Assembly: GCA_040752025.1 (NCBI GenBank)
Contig: JBFMFR010000003.1
Coordinates: 1 to 64,000, forward strand
DNA: 64,000 nucleotides
Source: JBFMFR01 sp040752025
GTDB lineage: Bacteria; Chloroflexota; Anaerolineae; Anaerolineales; UBA4823
Direction: 5' to 3'
Shown: piece after piece, positions 24,785 to 33,165 of the stretch
Position numbering within the stretch: the stretch's first letter is position 1
How the letters are laid out: each line of letters opens with the position of its first letter
Made by a program: the position numbers and the translations under genes
Notes under the pieces: model-generated
Told to the model about the DNA's origin: nothing
The model's database searches: none
The model's input: only the letters and a program-made list of their open reading frames with translations

Positions 24785-25516
24785 ATGAGTCTTTTGAAGG
24801 TTGAAGGGTTGAGCAAGTCTTTTGGGGGATTGAAAGCAGTCTATCATGTGGACTTCGAAGTCCAGCAGGGGGAAATTGTCGGATTGATCGGCCCCAACGG
24901 GTCTGGGAAGACAACAACGTTGAATTTACTCACTGGTTTCCATAAACCCGATTCAGGGAAAATCACTTTCAATGGAGAAGATGTGACCCATTTGCCTCGC
25001 TGCCGGGCCTGCCAGCGAGGCATGGCCAGAACCTTTCAACTGGTCAAACCGTTTTTAGAGTTTACAGCCTTGCAAAATGTGATGGTCGGCCGGGCTTACG
25101 GGCAGGCTCCAGCCAAGAACCTGAAGGTGGCTGCGGAAGAAGCAAAAGAGCTGCTCGAACGAGTCGGCCTGCTGGGTAAAGCCCAGAAGCGCGCAAAAGA
25201 TTTGACCTTGATGGAACGCAAACGGCTGGAACTGGCTCGAGCGATGGCTGCCAGACCCAAGCTTCTGCTCCTGGACGAATTGATGGCGGGCCTGAATCAC
25301 GCCGAAGCAGAAGACGCCATGGCCTTGATCAAGGGCATCAAGGAGGAGGCCAACTTGACGATTGTGATCGTCGAGCACATTGTCAAGGCAATTCTTGGGC
25401 TTTCGGATCGCGTCATCGTTTTGAATATGGGCGCGAAAATCGCCGAAGGGCCGCCTCAAGAGGTCATCCACGACCCAATCGTTGTCGATGTCTACTTAGG
25501 GAAACCGCATGCTTAA
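24785..25516 (+). CDS. livG: Branched-chain-type ABC transporter ATPase (LivG-like)
   Basis: A 243-residue ATPase of the HAAT family. Walker A GPNGSGKTT (about residues 37-45), Walker B LLLLDELMAG and the late His EHIVKAIL are intact. The signature is LTLMERKRLELARA instead of LSGGQ-type, as seen in several LivG subfamilies. It overlaps livF by 8 nt. In catabolic clusters such transporters often carry aromatic acids, which fits the ring-cleavage genes downstream. Confidence 0.92.
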   Translation: MSLLKVEGLSKSFGGLKAVYHVDFEVQQGEIVGLIGPNGSGKTTTLNLLTGFHKPDSGKITFNGEDVTHLPRCRACQRGMARTFQLVKPFLEFTALQNVMVGRAYGQAPAKNLKVAAEEAKELLERVGLLGKAQKRAKDLTLMERKRLELARAMAARPKLLLLDELMAGLNHAEAEDAMALIKGIKEEANLTIVIVEHIVKAILGLSDRVIVLNMGAKIAEGPPQEVIHDPIVVDVYLGKPHA

Positions 25517-26210
25517 GATCCATAACATCACCTCGTACTATGGAGACCTCCAGGCTTTGTGGGGCATCTCGTTAGAAGTGAATGAGGGGGAACTGGTTGC
25601 CCTGGTCGGGCCGAATGGCGCCGGGAAGACAACGATGCTCAAAGCCATCACCGGTTTACTGAAACCGAGGACGGGCGATGTCGAGTTCAATGGGCAGAGC
25701 CTGTTGAAGAAACCGGTTCACGAAATCGTTTCGCTAGGGATCTCCCAGGTGCCCGAGGGAGGGCGCATTTTTTCCGGGATGAGCGTGTTCGAGAATCTGG
25801 AGCTGGGCGCATTTATCAAGGAGGCCCGCCAGGTCCGGCAAGAGACGATCCAGACGGTATTCACCTATTTTCCTCGACTGGAAGAACGCAAAGACCAGCA
25901 AGCGGGGACGCTCAGCGGCGGCGAGCGCCAGATGCTGGCAATTGGCAGAGCTTTGATGTCGAAACCCAAGCTGCTGCTATTCGACGAACCGTCTTTTGGC
26001 CTGGCGCCGATCCTGGTAGATCATATGTTCAGGATGATCCAGGAAATCAACAAGCAAGGAGTCACGGTTCTGCTCGTAGAACAGAATGTGAGAGCAGCAC
26101 TGGAGCTGGCTCAACGATCTTACGTGATCGAAAACGGAAGGATCGTTGGGCAAGGCACTGGAGACGACCTCCTGTCTTTCGAATCGATCCGCAGCGCATA
26201 CCTGGGATGA
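25509..26210 (+). CDS. livF: Branched-chain-type ABC transporter ATPase (LivF-like)
   Basis: A 233-residue ATPase: Walker A GPNGAGKTT near residue 36, Q-loop ISQVPEGGRIF, signature LSGGERQMLAIGRAL, Walker B LLLFDEPSFGLAP and switch EQNVRAAL. Paired with the LivG-like subunit, overlapping its end, and directly followed by the permease genes. Together they form a complete LivGFHM importer. Confidence 0.93.
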   Translation: MLKIHNITSYYGDLQALWGISLEVNEGELVALVGPNGAGKTTMLKAITGLLKPRTGDVEFNGQSLLKKPVHEIVSLGISQVPEGGRIFSGMSVFENLELGAFIKEARQVRQETIQTVFTYFPRLEERKDQQAGTLSGGERQMLAIGRALMSKPKLLLFDEPSFGLAPILVDHMFRMIQEINKQGVTVLLVEQNVRAALELAQRSYVIENGRIVGQGTGDDLLSFESIRSAYLG

Positions 26211-26225
26211 ATGAGGAATAATCTT

Positions 26226-27107
26226 ATGCTTGAAGCAATCCTGCAGAACATCGTTTTTGGCATACTGATCGGGGCGCTATACGGACTGGCTGCCCTGGGT
26301 CTCTCCCTGGTTTTCGGCGTGACCAAATTCCTCAACGTTGCGCATGGAGAACTGCTGATGTTTGGCGGTTATGCAAGTTTTTGGATCTTCAACCTGCTGG
26401 GGCTCGACCCATTCCTATCCTTGCCGCTGAATATCCTGGTGCTTTTGGTGATCGGATTCGTGCTTTATGAGCTGCTTTTTGTGCGTATGGTCAAACTTGG
26501 TGTGGAGGACAAGATCAAAAACACCATGTTGGTCGGTTTTGGGCTTTCGCTGATCCTTCAGAACGTAGCGCTGCTGCTCTGGACGGCAGACGACCGGGGA
26601 ATCACAACCTCCTACTCTGCTCAGGCGTTCAAGCTGCTGGGCATCCGTTTCCCGATGATGCGCCTGGCAAGTTTTGCACTGGCTCTGGTGTGTTTGATTG
26701 CCCTCAATATTTTCTTGCGGAAGACTTTCACAGGCAGAGCTATCCGAGCGACGGTAGAGGATTGGGAAGCAGCTTCTCTGATGGGGATCAACGTACACCA
26801 GGTTTACTTGCTTTCCTTTGTGCTGGGCGCCGTGCTGGCGGGCATCGCGGGGGCGCTGGTCAGCGCCACCTTCTCTGTATATCCTTCGATGGGGATGCAC
26901 TGGACGCTCAAAGCCCTGGTCGTGATGGTTCTGGGCGGGTTGGGAAGCTTCACAGGAACGTTTGTCGGAGGAGTCCTGCTGGGAGCGACCGAATCGGTGA
27001 CTGCCTTTGTGATCGGTGGAAATTACCGGGAGATCGTAGGACTTTTACTTTTCCTGCTGGTTCTGATTTTCAGGCCTCAAGGTCTGCTGGGATCCAAAGA
27101 GAGATAA
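26226..27107 (+). CDS. livH: Branched-chain-type ABC permease (LivH-like)
   Basis: A 293-residue membrane protein with about eight hydrophobic segments and the family motif GLSLVFGVTKFLNVAHGELLMFGGY near the N-terminus and the cytoplasmic EAA-like loop ATVEDWEAASLMGINV. The ATG at 26226 is preferred over the adjacent ATG at 26211 because GAGG lies 8 nt upstream of it; the choice adds or removes five residues only. Confidence 0.92.
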   Translation: MLEAILQNIVFGILIGALYGLAALGLSLVFGVTKFLNVAHGELLMFGGYASFWIFNLLGLDPFLSLPLNILVLLVIGFVLYELLFVRMVKLGVEDKIKNTMLVGFGLSLILQNVALLLWTADDRGITTSYSAQAFKLLGIRFPMMRLASFALALVCLIALNIFLRKTFTGRAIRATVEDWEAASLMGINVHQVYLLSFVLGAVLAGIAGALVSATFSVYPSMGMHWTLKALVVMVLGGLGSFTGTFVGGVLLGATESVTAFVIGGNYREIVGLLLFLLVLIFRPQGLLGSKER

Positions 27108-27110
27108 CCT

Positions 27111-28073
27111 ATGCGTAGAATATTCCAGATTGTTTCCATCGCACTCCTGATCATTCTGCTGGTAAGCCTGCCTTTCGTCACCGATAAAGACAGCCTGATC
27201 AATCTTGTTATTTTGATCTTCCTGTACATCATCCTGGCATCTAGCTGGAACATCCTGGGAGGTTACACCGGGCAAACCAGCCTGGGGCATGCTGCATTCT
27301 TCGGCATAGGCTCTTTGGTGGCGCGCCTCCTGTGGACAGATGGGTTTCCATACCTGGGCAGCCTCCTGGCAGGGGGTGTGGTTGCCGTGCTCTTTGCCCT
27401 ATTGATCGGCGTTCCGGCTTTCCGGCTCAAAGGCGTTTATTTTGCCATCGGCACACTGGCGTTGGGCCAGATCCTGAACATCACGGTTGGGAACGTCTTT
27501 CCGAATATCAGCTCTCTGCCGGTAGAAGATCTGGCTGCCTACCAGCTCCTGCCGCGTTATTTCCTGGTCTTTGCCGTAACCCTCATTACGATTGGATCGA
27601 CCTATCTGCTGGTCAATTCGAGGCTGGGGTTAGGCATCATGTCGGTTCGAGAGGATGAAGACGCAGCCGAATCACTGGGTGTGAGCGCGATCAGGCACAA
27701 ACTGATCGCCTTGACGCTCAGCGCCTTCTTTACAGGCCTGGCCGGAGGCGCTTTTGCTTATTACCACGTAAGTTACTATTTCAATTTTCCGTTTACGCCG
27801 GTGTGGAGTTTCGATGCTCTGACCATGGTCTACATCGGTGGGCAGGGCACGATTATCGGGCCGATCATTGGCGCGGTATTTTTTGTGCTTCTGCGAGAGT
27901 TCTTGGTGCTCAACCTGGGCGAGTATCACCTGATTGTATTTGGCGTGCTCTTCATCCTGGTGGTGCTATTCCTGCCTGGCGGGATCGTGGAAGCCTGGGA
28001 GAGAACTCGCAAATTAGTGACTCGCCTATCCGGTTCGAAAGGTGTGCCGGGTCTTTCAGAGAAGATCGGATGA
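27111..28073 (+). CDS. livM: Branched-chain-type ABC permease (LivM-like)
   Basis: A 320-residue polytopic membrane protein. The family signatures SWNILGGYTGQTSLGHAAFFGIG (about residue 45) and the cytoplasmic loop SVREDEDAAESLGV are clear. It starts 3 nt after livH. The matching substrate-binding domain is not a separate gene: it is the C-terminal half of the fused protein encoded next. The 28074-28187 stretch before that gene holds only a weak hairpin-free leader. Confidence 0.92.
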   Translation: MRRIFQIVSIALLIILLVSLPFVTDKDSLINLVILIFLYIILASSWNILGGYTGQTSLGHAAFFGIGSLVARLLWTDGFPYLGSLLAGGVVAVLFALLIGVPAFRLKGVYFAIGTLALGQILNITVGNVFPNISSLPVEDLAAYQLLPRYFLVFAVTLITIGSTYLLVNSRLGLGIMSVREDEDAAESLGVSAIRHKLIALTLSAFFTGLAGGAFAYYHVSYYFNFPFTPVWSFDALTMVYIGGQGTIIGPIIGAVFFVLLREFLVLNLGEYHLIVFGVLFILVVLFLPGGIVEAWERTRKLVTRLSGSKGVPGLSEKIG

Positions 28074-28187
28074 ACTGGCCCCGGGCTTCAAACCTGCAAA
28101 GGAGGTGGTATTCCGGCAAGATATGAATGTCGATTTTAGAAACCAGGAAACTTGGAGATTAGGATTTCACAAAGAAGGAGAATGGAA

Positions 28188-30368
28188 ATGAGAAACAAGT
28201 GGAGAGTTATGCTCGTTCTCGTGCTGCTGGCGAGCATGTTGTTGAGTGGGTGTAAACCCGCAGCAACGGCAACACCGGTAGCGACTGAGAAGCCAACTGA
28301 GGCCGTAAAGACCGAAGCACCCGCAGCCTCGTTGGAAGGTAAGAAAGTATGCTACTTGATCCCCGAATCTGGGAATGCCTTCCTGTCTGGTCTTACTGCC
28401 GGCGTCAAGGATAAATTCGCAGCCGATGGCGTAGAAGTGCTCATCTACGGCGCCGAAGGCAGTGCGACCACGCAGTTCAACCAGATCGAGAATTGTATCT
28501 CGATTGGCGTGAATGGCATGATCGTGATGGCCGCTCTGGAGCCCGAGGGCGTGGAAGCCTCGATCCTGGAAGCCAAGAAAGCCGGCATCAAGGTAATGGG
28601 CGTGCCCGTTGACACGATGGGTCCCTACGATGCGATCATGCACACCGACCAGTACGAAATCGGGACAAAAATGGCTGAAATGGCCTGCGAGTGGATCGAT
28701 GCGACGTACCCGGATGCAGCGGATGATAGCATCGAAGTCGCCGTGATCGGCACCAAAGGCACCGAACACATCAAGAAGCGCACCGAAGGGATGGAGACGA
28801 TCGATGACTGCGCCAAGGCCAAACTGGTACAGTTTGTTGACGTCCCCGAGGCGACCATTTCCGAAGCCGTAAGCGCGACGGAGAACATCTTTACAGCAAA
28901 TCCAGACGTCAAAGTTGTCCTGGTTGTAGGAGATTCCGGCGCCCAGGGCGTGGCTCAGGCCATGTCAGCTTATGCACCTAACAATCTCGATGAATATGCT
29001 GTGTTCTCTGGCGATGTCAGCCCAGAGAACCAGGATTTACTCCCGAAATGTGAAGCGGGTGCATACCGCGGCGCAGTGGCCATCGGTGGCAGCCTGGATG
29101 ACCTGATCCAGAGCACCTATTCGATCATGAAGGGCATGATCAGTGGTGGAGACTACCCGAAAGAAACTCTGGATCCATTGACGACGTTTGTCTGCAAAGC
29201 CGGGGGAGCGGCCACAACGACAAAACCCGAAGCCCCCGAGTTCATCGAGTTTGGCGCTTCAATCCCACTGACCGGTAACTTCGGCTCCCTGGGGAATATG
29301 GTGCTGCCAGGATACGAGATGGCCATTGAAGCTATCAATGCCGATGGCGGCGTGTATGTAGAGGAATATGGGAAGAAAATCCCGATTCGCCTGACGTACT
29401 ACGACGACGAATCCGATCCGACCAAGGCGGTCAGCAAACTCGAGACCCTGTACTCCGAGCAGAACGTTGTCGTATACCTGGGCGGTGCGGGCAGTTCGAT
29501 GCACGCGGCAGCCTCGGCAATCGCCGAAAAGAACAAAGTGCCCTACCTGGGTATCGCCTTCGCACTGTACAAGATTCACCAACAGGGGTACAAGTACCTC
29601 TTCTCGCCATTCCCCAAATCTCCGCAGCAGGCGAAGGACACCTTCGAAATCCTGAACGCGGCCATCCCAGAAGGTGAACGGCCCACAAAGGTGGCGATTT
29701 TCTCCTACAGCGATGACTGGGGCAAAGAACTGGGTGACCTTTGGGAGAAGAACGCTGCTGAATATGGCTACGAAGTAGTCGTACGCGCTGAGAATCCAGT
29801 CGGCGTGAACGAATGGTCGGACGCGATCCTCAAGGCCAAGGCAGCCGGAGCCGAAGTGCTGCTTTCACTGCCCATCTTCCCGGATGGCAGTGGGATGTTC
29901 AAATCTATGGCCGAGCTCGGCTGGACGCCGAAGTTCTCTTTGGTGATCCGCGCGCCGGAAGGCGTAAACTGGGGTGAATCCATGGGTGCACTTGGTGACT
30001 ACGTAACCATCTTCCCCGGATGGCACCACGGCGCTAAATTCCCAGGAGTGAATGAGCTCAACGCGGCGTACCAGGCCGAGTTTGGGCGACCTGCCGACCT
30101 CCTGACCGGCCCGGCCTACGCCTGTGTGCAGCTTGCGGCCGCCGCCATCGAGAAAGCCGGCACGCTGGATCGCGATGCGATCCGCGACGCGTTGGCCTCC
30201 ATCGACACGATGACGGTAATGGGCCAGGTTTCCTTCAACGAGGATGGCACCGGCAACGTTTGGGACCCGCTGGTTCAATGGATTAGCGGGAAACTGGAAC
30301 TGGTTTGGCCCGCAGACCAAGCCACGCATGAGTTCGTTTATCCGGCGACTCCATTCGAAGAGCGGTAG
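28188..30368 (+). CDS. Fused double substrate-binding lipoprotein (sugar-type + LivJ-type)
   Basis: A 726-residue exported lipoprotein (lipobox LLSGC near residue 21). Residues about 45-337 are a Peripla_BP_4 (ribose/galactose-type) domain: AFLSGLTAGVKDKF, CISIGVNGMIVMAALEPEG, WIDATYPDAADDSIE. After a linker (AATTTKPEAPEF, about 338-352) residues about 353-726 are a Peripla_BP_6 (Leu/amide-type) domain: GASIPLTGNFGSLG, YLGGAGSSMHAAASAI, LLTGPAYACVQLA. The linker looks like the mature N-terminus of a second lipoprotein that lost its signal. It sits between LivGFHM and an rbs-type ATPase/permease, neither of which has its own binding protein. The ATG at 28188 has AAGGAG 7 nt upstream. Confidence 0.9.
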   Translation: MRNKWRVMLVLVLLASMLLSGCKPAATATPVATEKPTEAVKTEAPAASLEGKKVCYLIPESGNAFLSGLTAGVKDKFAADGVEVLIYGAEGSATTQFNQIENCISIGVNGMIVMAALEPEGVEASILEAKKAGIKVMGVPVDTMGPYDAIMHTDQYEIGTKMAEMACEWIDATYPDAADDSIEVAVIGTKGTEHIKKRTEGMETIDDCAKAKLVQFVDVPEATISEAVSATENIFTANPDVKVVLVVGDSGAQGVAQAMSAYAPNNLDEYAVFSGDVSPENQDLLPKCEAGAYRGAVAIGGSLDDLIQSTYSIMKGMISGGDYPKETLDPLTTFVCKAGGAATTTKPEAPEFIEFGASIPLTGNFGSLGNMVLPGYEMAIEAINADGGVYVEEYGKKIPIRLTYYDDESDPTKAVSKLETLYSEQNVVVYLGGAGSSMHAAASAIAEKNKVPYLGIAFALYKIHQQGYKYLFSPFPKSPQQAKDTFEILNAAIPEGERPTKVAIFSYSDDWGKELGDLWEKNAAEYGYEVVVRAENPVGVNEWSDAILKAKAAGAEVLLSLPIFPDGSGMFKSMAELGWTPKFSLVIRAPEGVNWGESMGALGDYVTIFPGWHHGAKFPGVNELNAAYQAEFGRPADLLTGPAYACVQLAAAAIEKAGTLDRDAIRDALASIDTMTVMGQVSFNEDGTGNVWDPLVQWISGKLELVWPADQATHEFVYPATPFEER

Positions 30369-30387
30369 CAGACGATCGTGTTTTTCC

Positions 30388-30426
30388 AGAATGTGACAAT
30401 GGCCGTCCTGGCCATTGTCACATTCT
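30388..30426 (+). other. Perfect intercistronic hairpin after the binding-protein gene
   Basis: A 17-bp perfect stem (AGAATGTGACAATGGCC, 30388-30404, with its complement 30410-30426) and a GTCCT loop, 19 nt after the stop. There is no T run behind it, so it is better read as an mRNA 3'-stabilising or attenuating structure than as a terminator. Confidence 0.75.
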
Positions 30427-30455
30427 TCAACATTGTAGCTGGTGGATCCTTATCG

Positions 30456-31634
30456 ATGTCAATCAACGAAAGACCAAAAAGCAACTATCACAAACCAGCG
30501 AGGCCTGGCCGTTTTCCAATGGAACGGCTCAAGCGCGTAGACCGGCCGACAACGGCGGTCACAGAGGCTGGGGAACGAATCGATTTACGGGATATCGCCT
30601 ATGGGCTGGCTGCCCGTGGTGAATATGGCCCTGCAGTTCAGAGGGGAGTGCAGACGAGTCTGCCGGGTAAGTATCCGATGTCTGCATCGCAGAAAGATGT
30701 GATCGACCATATCGCTTTGCTGGGAACCAACCCGGTCGCTGAGCAAAAGGCGCCTATTCCTCAAGACCCTGAAGCGCTGACGAACCATATCAAAGCGTTT
30801 GGCTATTTTCTAAAAGCCGACATTATGGCTGCCTGCAAGGTGCCCGAGGCAGCCTATTACAGCCACGATAAACAAGGCGTTCCGATAGAGGCGGCGTACG
30901 AGAATGCGATCTTGATCGTGATGGGCAAGGATAACAAGGCGGTGCACGCCTCAACAGGTCGTGATTGGCTGGGCGACCCAATCAGTTTTCAAGCCTACCA
31001 GCATCTTGGCATGGTTACGGAAACGTTGGCAAACTATATCCGCCGCCTGGGTTGGAAAGCTTCGGCCCAATACGGGCCGTCTTTTGTTAACAAGTATACG
31101 GTACAATTGCCGCGATTGTTGCTCGCCGCGGGCATTGGCGAGGTCAGCCGGGTGGGCATTATCCTGAACCCTTATCTTGGGTTGGCTTATAAAGCCGCAG
31201 CGGTCCTGACGGATATGCCCATCGTAGCGGATCAACCGATCGATTTTGACCTGCAAAGTTTTTGTCAGAACTGTAAGATTTGCGCTGAAAACTGTCCGAG
31301 CAAGGCGATATCAACGGGCAATAAAGTGATGTACAACGGTTATGAAACCTGGAAACTGGACACCCGGCGCTGCGCCAGTTTCAACTTTACCAATAGCAAA
31401 GGCACGATGTGCAACCGCTGTGTCAAAAGCTGCCCCTGGAGCAACCCTACCACCTGGCCTCACAACCTGGTTCGGGAGATGGTTATACACTCGCGCCTCG
31501 CCCAGAAGATTGCCATCCGGGCAGCTCGCCTACTGAAAACGGGCAAGGACCACCCGGAAGAAAAGTGGTGGTTCGACATGGAATACGACGATAACGTGAT
31601 TGTCTCACGGGAACAGACCGAAGTAAATCGATGA
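30456..31634 (+). CDS. Reductive-dehalogenase-like corrinoid Fe-S protein, cytosolic
   Basis: A 392-residue protein resembling the catalytic core of RdhA. It has the motif LPRLLLAAGIGEVSRVGIILNPYLGLAYKAAAVLTDMP and two Fe-S motifs near the C-terminus: CQNCKICAENCP and CASFNFTNSKGTMCNRCVKSCPW. No twin-arginine signal and no RdhB anchor gene are present, so it should stay in the cytosol. QueG (epoxyqueuosine reductase) is a relative, but the second cluster and length fit RdhA better. The frame is open upstream through the hairpin at 30388, but those residues are an artefact; the ATG at 30456 begins the polar N-terminus. It lies between the fused binding protein and rbs-type ATPase genes. Confidence 0.75.
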   Translation: MSINERPKSNYHKPARPGRFPMERLKRVDRPTTAVTEAGERIDLRDIAYGLAARGEYGPAVQRGVQTSLPGKYPMSASQKDVIDHIALLGTNPVAEQKAPIPQDPEALTNHIKAFGYFLKADIMAACKVPEAAYYSHDKQGVPIEAAYENAILIVMGKDNKAVHASTGRDWLGDPISFQAYQHLGMVTETLANYIRRLGWKASAQYGPSFVNKYTVQLPRLLLAAGIGEVSRVGIILNPYLGLAYKAAAVLTDMPIVADQPIDFDLQSFCQNCKICAENCPSKAISTGNKVMYNGYETWKLDTRRCASFNFTNSKGTMCNRCVKSCPWSNPTTWPHNLVREMVIHSRLAQKIAIRAARLLKTGKDHPEEKWWFDMEYDDNVIVSREQTEVNR

Positions 31635-31644
31635 AAGGGTTTTT

Positions 31645-33150
31645 ATGACAGGTGTACAGAGTATGGAACCTAAGACAGTCCTTTCTTTGAAAGAGATCAC
31701 CAAACGCTACCCGGGCGTTTTAGCGCTAAACCGGGTTTCCTTTGACCTGCTCGAAGGAGAGGTGCACGCGCTGGTTGGCGAAAATGGCGCGGGGAAATCC
31801 ACCTTGATCAAAGCGATTGCAGGGGCTGTCTCGATCGACCACGGGACGTTCAGCGTCAATGGGCATGAATATCACAGGATGACGCCGCACCTATCCAGAA
31901 ACCTTGGCATTGAGGTAATTTACCAGGAATTCAACCTGATCCCAACCCTGTCGGTGGCTGAAAATATCTTTGTCGGGGATCACATCGGCGGCAGATTCCT
32001 GGTGGATGTGAAGCAAATGAAAGCAAAAGCCAGGGAAATCTTCGCCCAGTTCGATGTGGATATCGACCCCGATGTTTTCGTCAGGGAATTGTCGCCTGCC
32101 CAACGTCAAATTGTCGAAATTGCAAAAGCCGTATCCAAAAACGTCCGGATTCTGATTATGGACGAGCCCAGTGCGCCATTATCTGTCTCGGAAGTGGAGC
32201 ACATGTTCGAAATTGTCAAGCGGCTGAAACAGAATGGCGTATCGATCATCTATATTTCTCACCGCCTGGATGAAGTCTTCAGGATCTCAGATCGGGTCAC
32301 TGTGCTGCGCGATGGCAAATACGTGGATACCGTGCTTACGAAGGATACCAGCCGTAAAGAGTTGATCAATTTAATGGTGGGGCGTGAACTTACAGAAACC
32401 TACCCGAAGCGGTCGATCACCCCATCGGATGTGGCTTTGGAAATCAAAAACCTTAGCGGAAACGGCGCTAAGGATATCTCTTTCTCGGTGAAAAAAGATG
32501 AAATTGTTGGGCTCTCGGGCCTGGTAGGGGCAGGCAGGACCGAACTCGCAATGGTCATCTTCGGCGCGGTACCAGCCAAAAGCGGTGAAATCCTGGTCAA
32601 CGGCAGACTGGTGAAGATCAAATCCCCGGCAGATGCCAAGAAGTATCGCATTGGGTTCTTGACCGAGGATAGAAAGCAACTGGGCTTGTTCCTGGAATTC
32701 GGCCTGAAGTGGAATATTAGCTACCCGATTGTGCGCAGACTCTCAAAATATACGGTGGTCAACACCAAAGAAGAAAACCAGATGGCCCAAAACTATGTCG
32801 AACGCTTGGATATCAAGACGCCCAGTATCGAGCAGGAGGTGAAAAACCTGAGCGGCGGCAACCAGCAAAAGGTGGTATTGGCAAAGTCCCTGGCGGCAGA
32901 ATCCGACATCCTGATTTTCGACGAACCCACGCGTGGCATCGATGTCGGCGCCAAACAAGAAATTTATCAGTTGATGTGCGATCTTGCCAACGATAGCAAA
33001 GCCATCATCATGATTTCATCGGATATGGAAGAGCTTCTGGGAATGTCAGACCGGATTATCGTTTTGTCCGAAGGCAGATTGGCCGGAGAAGTAAGCAAAG
33101 AGCAATTCAGTCAAGATACAATTCTCGACCTTGCGTCGGGTAAACATTAA
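31645..33150 (+). CDS. Sugar-type ABC transporter ATPase (RbsA/MglA-like)
   Basis: A 501-residue tandem ATPase of the CUT2 family. The first half has Walker A GENGAGKST, a degenerate signature LSPAQRQIVEIA and Walker B ILIMDEPSAPLS; the second half has the usual degenerate Walker A (GLVGAGRTE) and the signature LSGGNQQKVVLAK with FDEPTRGID. Together with the permease at 33166 and the N-terminal half of the fused binding protein it forms an importer. It is close to its paralogue at 41355 in length and motif detail. Confidence 0.93.
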   Translation: MTGVQSMEPKTVLSLKEITKRYPGVLALNRVSFDLLEGEVHALVGENGAGKSTLIKAIAGAVSIDHGTFSVNGHEYHRMTPHLSRNLGIEVIYQEFNLIPTLSVAENIFVGDHIGGRFLVDVKQMKAKAREIFAQFDVDIDPDVFVRELSPAQRQIVEIAKAVSKNVRILIMDEPSAPLSVSEVEHMFEIVKRLKQNGVSIIYISHRLDEVFRISDRVTVLRDGKYVDTVLTKDTSRKELINLMVGRELTETYPKRSITPSDVALEIKNLSGNGAKDISFSVKKDEIVGLSGLVGAGRTELAMVIFGAVPAKSGEILVNGRLVKIKSPADAKKYRIGFLTEDRKQLGLFLEFGLKWNISYPIVRRLSKYTVVNTKEENQMAQNYVERLDIKTPSIEQEVKNLSGGNQQKVVLAKSLAAESDILIFDEPTRGIDVGAKQEIYQLMCDLANDSKAIIMISSDMEELLGMSDRIIVLSEGRLAGEVSKEQFSQDTILDLASGKH

Positions 33151-33165
33151 GAATACGGAGATGTT

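Noticed and set aside
28188..30368. Fused binding protein as a simple misassembly
   Set aside because: Frame, linker composition and position between two transporters that lack binding proteins make a real fusion more likely; still worth a read-level check.
30378..30455. Hydrophobic N-terminus of the RdhA-like protein
   Set aside because: These codons are the hairpin at 30388-30426 read in frame; a perfect inverted repeat and the lack of a ribosome-binding site argue against translation.
30456..31634. Assignment as epoxyqueuosine reductase (QueG)
   Set aside because: QueG has a different N-terminal pattern and C-terminal HEAT repeat in many forms; the second Cys cluster and the AAGIGEVSRVG segment fit RdhA better, though not beyond doubt.
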